DNA of 14,575 bases. Source: an uncultured Clostridia bacterium. GTDB lineage: Bacteria > Bacillota > Clostridia > Oscillospirales > Acutalibacteraceae. The position numbers were made by a program, and so were the translations under genes. This document shows positions 6,391 through 13,772 of this stretch, one piece after another. The DNA lies in assembly GCA_937898195.1 (NCBI GenBank), contig CALEJD010000045.1:1-14575 (forward strand), in the 5' to 3' direction. The notes beneath the pieces are model-generated. The model did not search any database. It was not told the origin of the DNA and saw only the letters and a program-made list of their open reading frames with translations. Every line of letters starts with the position of its first letter. Positions within the stretch are counted from its first letter, which is position 1.

Positions 6391-7155
6391 ATGGATAATA
6401 AAATCGATAAATTTAATGAAGAAAGACAAAAGGATTTAATCATAGGTCGAAATGCTGTGAACGAGCTTATCAAGTCAGGCAGAGAGATTGATACACTCTT
6501 TGTTGTGCGTGGTGAAAAGGGTGGCTCACTTGGTAAAATTATCGGTGAGTGTCGCGAAAAGGGCGCTGTGGTTAAAGAAGTTGATAAAAAGAAACTTGAC
6601 TTTATGTGTGGTCACAGTAATCATCAAGGTGTGGCAGCAATTTGCGCAGCTCACGATTATTCAACTGTTGAAGAAATCTTAAAGGTTGCTGAAGAAAGAA
6701 ATGAAGCACCATTCATTGTTGCTTGTGACGGAATTGAAGACCCACATAATTTGGGTGCAATTATCCGTACTGCAGAGGCGGCGGGTGTGCACGGAATAAT
6801 TATTCCAAAACGCAGAAGTGCATCACTTAACTATACTGTTGGCAAAACCAGTGCAGGTGCACTTGAATATATGAAAGTTGCTCGCGTGTCAAACCTTGCA
6901 TCAACTCTCGATGAGCTTAAAGAAAAAGGCTTGTGGGTTTATGGCGCGGATATGGATGGAGTGGATGTCCGTTCAACAAATCTTGATGGTGCAGCAGTGC
7001 TCGTTATCGGTTCGGAGGGCGACGGAATGAGCCGAATTGTCCGTGAAAAATGTGACTTCATTATTTCACTTAAAATGAAAGGTCAAATCAATTCACTTAA
7101 TGCATCAGTTGCAGGTGGAATTTTAATGTATGAAATATCATACGGCAGAAAATAA
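6391..7155 (+). CDS. rlmB: 23S rRNA (guanosine-2'-O-)-methyltransferase RlmB (SpoU/TrmH family)
   Basis: A 254-residue SPOUT methyltransferase. The N-terminal domain (about 15-90, from LIIGRNAVNELI to NHQGVAA) is the SpoU substrate-binding domain. The catalytic knot domain has motif 1 HNLGAIIRTAEAAGV with N120, R126 and E129, motif 2 LVIGSEGDGMS with E209, and motif 3 NSLNASVAGGI (about 234-244). Family members 2'-O-methylate a guanosine in the 23S rRNA peptidyl-transferase region; paralogues acting on tRNA are close relatives, so the exact nucleotide is inferred. The frame extends to ATG 6370, but ATG 6391 is chosen because GGAG (6380-6383) is correctly spaced for it. First gene of the operon, 41 bp before the next start. 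Confidence 0.92.
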   Translation: MDNKIDKFNEERQKDLIIGRNAVNELIKSGREIDTLFVVRGEKGGSLGKIIGECREKGAVVKEVDKKKLDFMCGHSNHQGVAAICAAHDYSTVEEILKVAEERNEAPFIVACDGIEDPHNLGAIIRTAEAAGVHGIIIPKRRSASLNYTVGKTSAGALEYMKVARVSNLASTLDELKEKGLWVYGADMDGVDVRSTNLDGAAVLVIGSEGDGMSRIVREKCDFIISLKMKGQINSLNASVAGGILMYEISYGRK

Positions 7156-7196
7156 AAACTAATTCAAACTATAATAAATTTTCGGGGGACTTTATT

Positions 7197-9929
7197 ATGG
7201 CAGACAGAATTCCAGATTCTCTCATTGATGAGATTCTCGCATCCGTAAAGAAATATGAAACAGAAGATACAAATGACATATCTTCTGAAAATGTTGATGC
7301 TTTGTTGGAAGACATCAAAGAAAGTGTGCCTTCAAAAGTGGCAGAAGAAAAAACAACTGTGATTTCTTCATTGCCAAAGGCAGATGCAAAAGAAAAATTT
7401 AAAGTGAATATTTCTGAAATAACTGAAACAGATAAAACTGTTGTTTTGCCTAACATTACAGAAGATGTGAGTGTTCATATTGAAGAAAATGGGCAAATTG
7501 GTTTTTCTGCTGATGGCACAAAAATTGGTGGCGAAGAAACAAAAGAAGAAGCAGAAACTCCAAAAGAAGAACTTAAATCTGTCAGCGGTCAAATCTCCAT
7601 TGAAAAAACAAGAATGTTTAACGAAGTTAAAATACGTGGGGAATATAATCCGAACATCTCTCATAATTTAGGAAATAAGGTCACAAGAACAACAACAGGT
7701 GAAGGCGACCCCCTTTCAACTCCTGTTATGAGCGAAGAAAAATACAGAAAGCATTTTATGAATCGTCCTGTGCAGAATATCGAAAAAACACAGGAGCACC
7801 GCAAACTCATTGAGTCTCTCCCCGAAAAGACCATTGAAACTCCCGGTGTTGTTGTTAAGAAGAACAGAGAACTTACAGCAAATACAGATGGAATTGAGCC
7901 ATTACCAGTTATTGTTCCAGCTGAATATGAGTTAGAGCAAGAAAAGAACAATCCTGTTGTTATTACTGAAGAAAAGGATATTTATTCAGATAATCAGATT
8001 ATGCTTGAAGGTTTTGGTGAAGAAGATGAACCAATTATGCAACAGTCTGAAGAAGAAGCAGAAGCAGAACTTCGCGAAACAAGAAAAACTGTTGTTGATA
8101 ACTTTATGAATGGTGGCTTGATTTTCAAGCAAGAAGTTGAAGATGGCGAAATTGGCGCAACAACTCCAAAACGTCGTTTTGAAAGACGAAAAGTATCGGT
8201 TGCTCGTGAATATTATGGCCCAAAAGATACAAATGCAGTTTACAGAGTTTTTGAAGCAGAGAAAAAGAGCCTTGTTGCAAAACTTTCAGGACTTTCAGTA
8301 ATTTGCCTTATAATGTCATTTCTTGCGGCAGTTGCTGGCGCAGAAAACGGCAACTTTGAGATTTATGGCAATAATGAATATGTCTATGTTGCAACTCAAC
8401 TTGTTTTATTGCTCGTTGCTTGTGGTGTTTGCTACCATAGTTTTGTCGATGCAATCAAAGGACTTAAAAACAAAGTTTTTGATATGAATACTATAATTCT
8501 TGCTTCATCTTTTGCAGGCGTTTTGCAGTGCTTTGTGGGATTCGGCTTTACAGATAGTGTTGAATCAAGCGCAAGATTATTAGCAGGGGCAGCAGTTTTG
8601 CCAATGATTTTAAAAACAGTTGGCGAGCTTATCCGTTGCAAAGGCGATATGGCAAATTTTGAAATCGTTTCAGATGAAGAGAATGAATTTTATTGTGTTC
8701 AGAATATTGGTGACGAAGATACAGCAAATGAAATTGCTCGTGGCTTAATGCTCGGTAATCCTGATATTAAATATTCTGCAAAGATTGGTTTTCCTGCAAG
8801 GTTTGTTGAACTTTCTCGTTCAGCAGAAGTTACAGGACCATTACTTAAAATTGCAGTTCCTGCAGTTTCAGGTGTTGCGTTGTTGATTGGTATTATTTTC
8901 GGCATTCTTTCTGCGAATGTTTTTGTTGGTGTCAGTGCTTTTGCTGGGGCTGTGCTTATGGGACTTCCATTAGCAGCAAGCCTTTGTGCAATTTCAAATC
9001 TCTATGCAGAAAACAAAAAGCTTAATGAAGAAGGCTCTTTGATTAACGGTTACAGCGCTGTTGAAGATGCAGTTAACTCAAATGGCATAATGGTAGATGC
9101 TTGTGACGCTTTTGTTAGTGGTGGTTGCAATATTGAAGGCATAAAACTTTATCACAAAATGCGAATTGATGAAGCAATCCTTTACACAGCATCAGTTATT
9201 ATCGAATCTGGCGGAGTTCTTTCAGATATTTTCAATGGTGTAATCATTGGCAAGCAAGAACTTTTATTCCCTGTTGAATCTTTAGCTTATGAAGAAAAAT
9301 TAGGTTGTTCTTGTTGGATTCATAATCACAGAGTTCTTGTTGGTAACAGAGAATTGCTTGTTCATCATAATGTTGAAACTCCTGATGAAGACCTTGAAAA
9401 TAAGTTTAAACAAAACGGAAGAAATGTAATTTATCTTGCAATTGAGGGCAAAATTGCTGCAATGTTTGTGGTTGTTTATAAAGCGAACGAAGAAACAGCA
9501 AGATATATGCAAGAGCTTGAAAAAGATGGTCTTACAATCTTTTTCAGAACATCTGATGCAAATATTACAGAAGAATTTATCGAATCAGAATTCGGGCTTC
9601 CTTCAAATGTTGTGAAAATTATTAATCCTATTGCAGGGGAAATGTTCACAAAGGTGAAAAATAGCGAAATTGACCGTGCCGACGCAATGATAATGCACAA
9701 TGGAAGTGCAAAGACAATGTTCTCTGCTCTTCACAGTGCTTTTACCATAAATTCTTATGTAAACACATCAAAGATTATCCAATTCGTTTCATCATTCTTG
9801 GGCGTTGCCATTGTTACTTTACTTGCAGGTCTTTCAAGTCTTGCACAAATTGGTGTTTGGCAAATTATATTGTATCAAGGGATTTGGGCAGCCGTGCTTA
9901 GTGTGCTCCCAATATTAAGAAAAAAATAA
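7197..9929 (+). CDS. Degenerate P1B-type ATPase-like membrane protein with long acidic N-terminal tail
   Basis: A 910-residue protein. Residues 1 to about 340 are hydrophilic, Glu/Lys-rich and probably disordered, with two IEKT copies (135-138, 195-198). Residues 341-910 follow the plan of heavy-metal P1B ATPases: hydrophobic segments near 363-382, 396-417, 431-451, 459-475, 551-573, 575-602, 860-882 and 886-906, with the loop FVDAIKGLKNKVFDMNTII matching the stretch before the third P1B helix. Catalytic motifs are lost. The 476-550 loop is too short for an actuator domain and lacks TGES; the DKTGTLT site reads DACDAFV (634-640); the TGDN site reads RTSDAN (784-789); no GDGxND follows; and the metal site CPC reads GLPLA. 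The nucleotide-domain strand VLVGNREL (713-720) survives. The frame is intact, so it is probably a selected pseudoenzyme, perhaps a sensor or scaffold. Its ribosome binding site is GGGGGA (7184-7189). Confidence 0.75.
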   Translation: MADRIPDSLIDEILASVKKYETEDTNDISSENVDALLEDIKESVPSKVAEEKTTVISSLPKADAKEKFKVNISEITETDKTVVLPNITEDVSVHIEENGQIGFSADGTKIGGEETKEEAETPKEELKSVSGQISIEKTRMFNEVKIRGEYNPNISHNLGNKVTRTTTGEGDPLSTPVMSEEKYRKHFMNRPVQNIEKTQEHRKLIESLPEKTIETPGVVVKKNRELTANTDGIEPLPVIVPAEYELEQEKNNPVVITEEKDIYSDNQIMLEGFGEEDEPIMQQSEEEAEAELRETRKTVVDNFMNGGLIFKQEVEDGEIGATTPKRRFERRKVSVAREYYGPKDTNAVYRVFEAEKKSLVAKLSGLSVICLIMSFLAAVAGAENGNFEIYGNNEYVYVATQLVLLLVACGVCYHSFVDAIKGLKNKVFDMNTIILASSFAGVLQCFVGFGFTDSVESSARLLAGAAVLPMILKTVGELIRCKGDMANFEIVSDEENEFYCVQNIGDEDTANEIARGLMLGNPDIKYSAKIGFPARFVELSRSAEVTGPLLKIAVPAVSGVALLIGIIFGILSANVFVGVSAFAGAVLMGLPLAASLCAISNLYAENKKLNEEGSLINGYSAVEDAVNSNGIMVDACDAFVSGGCNIEGIKLYHKMRIDEAILYTASVIIESGGVLSDIFNGVIIGKQELLFPVESLAYEEKLGCSCWIHNHRVLVGNRELLVHHNVETPDEDLENKFKQNGRNVIYLAIEGKIAAMFVVVYKANEETARYMQELEKDGLTIFFRTSDANITEEFIESEFGLPSNVVKIINPIAGEMFTKVKNSEIDRADAMIMHNGSAKTMFSALHSAFTINSYVNTSKIIQFVSSFLGVAIVTLLAGLSSLAQIGVWQIILYQGIWAAVLSVLPILRKK

Positions 9930-9946
9930 TTTAGGGGATGACAGCT

Positions 9947-10681
9947 TTGTCAGAAATTTTAAACTCAATTAAAGATGGTTTCTTGTGGCTTTGGGGTTTT
10001 GATGAAGTCAGATTTACTATTGACGCTTTGGTTAAACTTGGTCTTGCCGCATTGCTTAGTGGTATAATCGGCTTTGAGCGTGAACATTCACATCGTCCTG
10101 CAGGTTTCAGAACACATATTCTTGTGTCAGTCGGCTCTGCACTTGTAATGCTCACATCAGTTTATATCGCAAAAGACCAAGGTATGGTCACTGATGTTAC
10201 AAGAATGAGTGCACAGGTAATCAGCGGTATCGGTTTCTTGGGTGCAGGCACAATTCTTCGTGAAGGCTTCTCAGTTAAGGGACTTACAACTGCCGCATCA
10301 CTCTGGGCAGTTTCTTGTATAGGTATTGCAGTTGGTTCGGGCTATATTGTTGGTGCTTTGGTGGCAACATTTGTAATTTACCTCACACTTAACTCATTGA
10401 AGAGGTTTATTGTTCGTGGTTCAGCAGGTAAACTTCTCTTTATTGAAATCAAAGATGTGGGAACACAGATTCCGCTTATCACAAAAACAATTAAACAATG
10501 CGGTGGAACAATTCATTCAATGGAAGTTGTTTATACCGAAGCAAAAGATTTGAAATTCAAACATAGAAAAGATACTTCTGTTATTAAAATTTTGGTATTC
10601 CCTAAAAACGACGATTCCCTTTCAATAATTTTAAGTACAATCAGAAGTATGGAAGATGTAGAGGATATTTATGTTGACTGA
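9947..10681 (+). CDS. MgtC/SapB family membrane protein
   Basis: An MgtC/SapB family protein of 244 residues from TTG 9947. The N-terminal half has four to five hydrophobic helices (about 28-42, 56-74, 88-108, 113-133 and 134-151) with the family signatures GFEREHSHRPAGFRTH (42-57), VISGIGFLGAGTI and GLTTAASLWA. The C-terminal part (about 160-244) is the soluble ACT-like domain found in long MgtC homologues. MgtC supports growth at low Mg2+ and in Salmonella modulates ATP synthase; transport itself is not established. ATG 9938 is in frame, but AGGGG (9933-9937) directly abuts it, while TTG 9947 is 9 bases away, so I favour TTG. It starts 17 bases after the pseudo-ATPase stop and overlaps the next gene by 11 bp. 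Confidence 0.87.
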   Translation: MSEILNSIKDGFLWLWGFDEVRFTIDALVKLGLAALLSGIIGFEREHSHRPAGFRTHILVSVGSALVMLTSVYIAKDQGMVTDVTRMSAQVISGIGFLGAGTILREGFSVKGLTTAASLWAVSCIGIAVGSGYIVGALVATFVIYLTLNSLKRFIVRGSAGKLLFIEIKDVGTQIPLITKTIKQCGGTIHSMEVVYTEAKDLKFKHRKDTSVIKILVFPKNDDSLSIILSTIRSMEDVEDIYVD

Positions 10682-11426
10682 TAGCATCACATTATATGAT
10701 GGTGAGCATATTGAAGATTTAGGGTGTGACACCAAAGTGGTTGTGTCAAAACAACACACTTTTGGCACAGATGCAATGCTTTTAGCATCATTTGCCAACC
10801 CTAAAAGGAATGATGTTGCTTGTGATTTTGGCACAGGGTGTGGAATAATTCCATTCCTTTGGTTGAGAGACCAAAAGTGTAGTGAAATATCTGCAGTTGA
10901 AATTCAAGAAAATGCTTGCAATCAAGTTCAGCGTTCAATCACCCTCAATAACACAGAAAAAATAACTCTCTATAACAGAGATTTAAAAAATCTTGAAGGA
11001 TTAAACCTTGCAAGTTTTGATTTGGTAACAATGAATCCACCCTACAAAATAGAAAACGGTGGAATAAAGAATGAAGACGAAAGCGCAACAATTGCCCGTC
11101 ACGAAACCTTTTGTAATATGGATGATATTGCAAAAAGTGCTTCAAAACTTTTGCGTTTTGGTGGCAAATTCTGTATTTGTCATCGTCCAGAAAGAGTTTT
11201 TGATGCTATGGTGGCAATGAGGAACAATGGAATTGAGCCTAAAAGACTTCGCTTTGTGTCTAAAAAAGGTAACACTCAACCTTGGCTGGTGCTTATTGAA
11301 GGCAAGCGTGGCGCTAAAAACGGCTTAAAAGTTGAAAAACCATTTATAGCATATAACGATGACGGCACTCTTACAGATGAGATGCTTGAAATTACCGAAA
11401 AATATAGAAAGGAAACGGACAAATGA
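10671..11426 (+). CDS. trmN6: tRNA1(Val) (adenine-N6)-methyltransferase-like protein (YabB/YfiC, TrmN6 family)
   Basis: A 251-residue class I SAM-dependent methyltransferase. FGTDAMLLASF (31-41) is the family signature before the Rossmann core; DFGTGCGIIPF (52-62) is the SAM-binding motif I; the acidic end of strand 2 is in AVEIQENA; NPPY (122-125) is the motif that holds the target adenine amino group. YabB/YfiC homologues methylate N6 of A37 in tRNA-Val in E. coli; the target in Clostridia is assumed by family. The start ATG 10671 is set by GAGGA (10661-10665) and overlaps the mgtC stop by 11 bp. Its stop overlaps the rsmI start as ATGA, so translation is coupled; the pairing with rsmI mirrors the yabB-yabC order of Bacillus. 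Confidence 0.88.
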   Translation: MLTDSITLYDGEHIEDLGCDTKVVVSKQHTFGTDAMLLASFANPKRNDVACDFGTGCGIIPFLWLRDQKCSEISAVEIQENACNQVQRSITLNNTEKITLYNRDLKNLEGLNLASFDLVTMNPPYKIENGGIKNEDESATIARHETFCNMDDIAKSASKLLRFGGKFCICHRPERVFDAMVAMRNNGIEPKRLRFVSKKGNTQPWLVLIEGKRGAKNGLKVEKPFIAYNDDGTLTDEMLEITEKYRKETDK

Positions 11427-12247
11427 GTGGTAAATTGTATGTAGTTGGCACACCAATCGGCAATTTGTCCGATTTTTCCGAAAGAGCAAAAGAAGTATTG
11501 AAAAGTGTTGACTTTATTGCAGCAGAAGACACAAGAGTTACAACAAAACTTCTCAATAAATTCGAATTTAAAAAGCCGCTTATAAGCTATTACGAACATA
11601 ATCGCCGTGAACGTGGTGAAATAATCATAAAGCGTATTCTTGATGGTGAAACCTGCGCCATTGTAACAGATGCTGGAATGCCCTGTATATCTGACCCTGG
11701 ACAAGACTTAGTTTATCTTTGCCACGAAAACAATATTCCTGTTGAATCTGTACCGGGGCCAACTGCTTTTGCAACGGCTCTTGCAATTAGCGGAATGGAA
11801 AGTGGCAGATTTACTTTTGAGGGATTTTTAAGTACAAATAAACCAAGTCGAAAAGAACACTTGGACGAGCTTCGAAATGAAACTCGCACGATGATTTTCT
11901 ATGAAGCACCACACAAGCTTAAAGCAACACTTAAAGATATGGAAAAAGTTTTTGGTGACCGAGAAATCGCAATAGTTAAAGAGCTTACAAAAATCCACGA
12001 AAATGTTATGAGAACAACACTTTGTGGGGCTTGTGAATATTTTGAAAGTGAAGACCCTCGTGGCGAATATGTTTTAATTATTGCAGGGGCACAAAAACAA
12101 AAAGAAAAACAACCTGTTACATTAGAACAGGCTGTTGAGCTCGCAAAAGATTTAGTTTCAAAGGGTGTCAGCGTCAACGAAGCAGCAAAAACTGTCGCAA
12201 GTGACACAGGTTTAAAGAAAAGTCTTATATATAAAGAATTACTTTAA
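11423..12247 (+). CDS. rsmI: 16S rRNA (cytidine(1402)-2'-O)-methyltransferase RsmI
   Basis: A 274-residue RsmI, a tetrapyrrole-methylase-fold enzyme that 2'-O-methylates C1402 in the ribosomal decoding centre. The diagnostic motifs are all present: VVGTPIGNLSD (7-17), AAEDTR (33-38), TDAGMPCISDPG (82-93), VPGPTA (110-115) and FYEAPHK. The C-terminal stretch TLEQAVELAKDL to the end is the small helical RsmI HTH domain. Length is normal for the family. It is the last gene of the rlmB operon, joined to trmN6 by an ATGA overlap. Its last 9 bp overlap the 3' end of the opposing XRE gene, and no hairpin terminator is visible in either direction. Confidence 0.96.
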   Translation: MSGKLYVVGTPIGNLSDFSERAKEVLKSVDFIAAEDTRVTTKLLNKFEFKKPLISYYEHNRRERGEIIIKRILDGETCAIVTDAGMPCISDPGQDLVYLCHENNIPVESVPGPTAFATALAISGMESGRFTFEGFLSTNKPSRKEHLDELRNETRTMIFYEAPHKLKATLKDMEKVFGDREIAIVKELTKIHENVMRTTLCGACEYFESEDPRGEYVLIIAGAQKQKEKQPVTLEQAVELAKDLVSKGVSVNEAAKTVASDTGLKKSLIYKELL

Positions 12248-12862
12248 TTCTTTTGTTGAGTATTTATACATTCTTGCAATTTCTTTGTCAATGAGTCTTG
12301 TGGCTTCATTGATGATGGTTTCCATAGATTTTGGCAACTGCTCACTTCGTTTTGGCTTGTTGTCACCATCAAAGACAAGGGAATTAATAATGTGGTCAAT
12401 AAGGTTTGTTGTAATAAATGGTGCTAATTCTTTTTTTGCATTTTCGTGGTTGGGAATTGCCCCTTGACGAAGTGCAGAAAGATACACTTTATAAATAGTG
12501 AGAATATAAATATTTCTTATTTTTGAAGCATAGTTCCTTCCGTAAACACCAAGTCGCTCTTGCATATAAACAGACGAACGGAAAACAGTACTCATTCTCA
12601 CTTCACTGTCTTGTGGAATTTCATATTCTACAAAAAGTGCGTCAGACATCATTTTATTGTCTGTAAGACCTAAAAGGTAGTCAGTACTCACATCATAAAA
12701 GGTTGATGCTCGGCAGAGAAAATTAAGACCACATTCACGAATACCTTTTTCATAGTGTGAGAGCAAAGCCTGAGAAACGCCAAGGTGTTCGGCGGCTTCT
12801 TTCTGACTTAAGTTTTTATCTTTTCTAAGACTTATAAGTCTTGATGAAATTGATGTGCTCAC
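12239..12862 (-). CDS. XRE-family transcriptional regulator
   Basis: A 207-residue DNA-binding protein. Residues about 8-62 are a canonical HTH_3/XRE domain: LRKDKNLSQKEAAEHLGVSQ, SHYEKGIRECGL and FYDVSTDYLLGLT. The rest (about 70-207) is a mostly helical domain I do not recognise, probably for dimerisation or ligand sensing. The start is GTG 12862, with AAAGGA about 8 bases upstream on the minus strand; a nearby ATG upstream is in another frame and meets a stop at once. A 15-bp palindrome (12876-12890) directly upstream suggests autoregulation. It is divergent from the histidine phosphatase gene and convergent with rsmI, which it overlaps by 9 bp. The target genes are unknown; the phosphatase is the natural candidate. 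Confidence 0.88.
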   Translation of the reverse strand: MSTSISSRLISLRKDKNLSQKEAAEHLGVSQALLSHYEKGIRECGLNFLCRASTFYDVSTDYLLGLTDNKMMSDALFVEYEIPQDSEVRMSTVFRSSVYMQERLGVYGRNYASKIRNIYILTIYKVYLSALRQGAIPNHENAKKELAPFITTNLIDHIINSLVFDGDNKPKRSEQLPKSMETIINEATRLIDKEIARMYKYSTKELK

Positions 12863-12875
12863 AAAATCATTCCTT

Positions 12876-12890
12876 TATACTGAAAGTATA
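12876..12890. promoter_or_regulatory. Palindromic operator candidate upstream of the XRE gene
   Basis: TATACT-GAA-AGTATA is a perfect 6-3-6 dyad starting 14 bases upstream of the GTG start. On the minus strand it lies just downstream of a TATAAT (12904-12899 region), where the transcription start of the XRE gene is expected. A bound dimer there would block that promoter. Confidence 0.55.
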
Positions 12891-12956
12891 GAAATTATAT
12901 AATATTTTAAACATTTTGTATATTGTATTTAATCACAAATTTTTAGGAGTTCTGAT

Positions 12957-13676
12957 ATGAAAACTTACCAAATTCATTTAATCCGCCACGCAGTCACAAA
13001 GGGTAGTCTTGAAGGAAGATATATCGGTCACACGGACGAGTCTGTGTGTGAAGAAGGTATGGCACAACTCAAGGATATTCAAGAAAATTATGGTGAATAT
13101 CCAGAAGTCGACGCTGTTTTTTCAAGCCCTTTAAAAAGATGTATTGAAACAGCAAAGGCAATTTATCCAGACAAAAAACCAATTATTCTTGACGATTTGA
13201 GAGAATATGACTTCGGTGAATTTGAGGGTAAAACTGCAGAAGAATTGCAAGATGATGAAGATTTTGCAGAATGGCTTAGTGGCACAAACCCAAATAAAGC
13301 TGCACCATTTGGTGACAGTCAGGTTAGATTTAATTACAGAATTTGTGATTGCTTTGAAAAAATCGTTGATGGTGTAATTAAGGCGGGAGTTAAAAATACT
13401 GCTGTTATTACTCACGGTGGGGTGATAATGTCACTTATGCAGACTTACGCACTTCCTGAAGCAGCAATGCACGAATGGCTCACACCGTCTTGTTGTGGAT
13501 ATACTCTGCGCGTTGACCCATCAATCTGGTCAAGGGGAATGAAAGTTGAAGCTATTGCAGAGTGCCCATCACAACCTAAAGAGTTTGAACACGAACTTTG
13601 GGATGTCTATGACCCTGATAAAGACCCATTCGACGTAGCGTATTGGGAGAATGACGACAATTTTAAGGACAAGTAA
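12957..13676 (+). CDS. Histidine phosphatase family protein (phosphoglycerate mutase-like)
   Basis: A 239-residue enzyme of the histidine phosphatase superfamily. LIRHAVTKG (8-16) is the catalytic motif, with H11 as the residue that is phosphorylated; GRYIGHTDESVCEEGMAQL follows; FSSPLKRCIETA carries the second arginine; LREYDFGEFEGK contains the acidic proton donor region; and VITHGGVIM carries the second catalytic H153. The motif reads RHA rather than the commoner RHG, which occurs in the family. The arrangement resembles alpha-ribazole phosphatase (CobC) and other small-molecule phosphatases more than glycolytic mutase, but no cobalamin gene is nearby and the substrate is open. The C-terminal tail after about 205 is acidic and Asp/Trp-rich (ELWDVYDPDKDPFD). 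The start ATG 12957 has AGGAG well placed. Confidence 0.88.
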   Translation: MKTYQIHLIRHAVTKGSLEGRYIGHTDESVCEEGMAQLKDIQENYGEYPEVDAVFSSPLKRCIETAKAIYPDKKPIILDDLREYDFGEFEGKTAEELQDDEDFAEWLSGTNPNKAAPFGDSQVRFNYRICDCFEKIVDGVIKAGVKNTAVITHGGVIMSLMQTYALPEAAMHEWLTPSCCGYTLRVDPSIWSRGMKVEAIAECPSQPKEFEHELWDVYDPDKDPFDVAYWENDDNFKDK

Positions 13677-13709
13677 TAAAAAATTTCTAAATTAGCAATA
13701 AATAATACA

Positions 13710-13738
13710 TTGAATTAGAAAAATTATAGTGATAAAAT
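13710..13738 (+). promoter_or_regulatory. Promoter of uxuA
   Basis: TTGAAT (13710-13715), a 17-nt spacer and TAAAAT (13733-13738). Start near 13745 leaves a leader of about 28 nt that carries GGAGGG. No clear catabolite-repression or hexuronate-repressor dyad is visible around it. Confidence 0.65.
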
Positions 13739-13772
13739 TGTTTTGTAAATTTGGTAACTTGGAGGGAAAATT

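Noticed and set aside
7157..7196. A separate promoter for the pseudo-ATPase (TATAAT at 7170-7175)
   Set aside because: No -35-like hexamer lies 16-18 nt upstream; the gene is better explained as part of the rlmB operon.
7368..7664. Minus-strand frame of 98 codons within the pseudo-ATPase gene
   Set aside because: It lies antisense to the N-terminal tail of an intact long gene, is Phe/Cys-rich as expected for antisense of AT-rich Lys/Glu coding, and lacks initiation signals.
11276..11704. Minus-strand frame of 142 codons spanning the trmN6-rsmI junction
   Set aside because: Overlaps two clearly recognised genes on the other strand and shows no domain or ribosome binding site.
12957..13676. 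Glycolytic phosphoglycerate mutase
   Set aside because: The sequence between the motifs fits small-molecule phosphatases such as the CobC type better, and no glycolytic genes are adjacent.
13680..13727. AT-rich imperfect dyad (TTTCTAAATT / AATTAGAAA) as terminator of the phosphatase gene
   Set aside because: Stem is all A/T apart from one C/G pair, has a bulge and a loop of about 20 nt, and lacks a clean T tail; it also overlaps the uxuA promoter.
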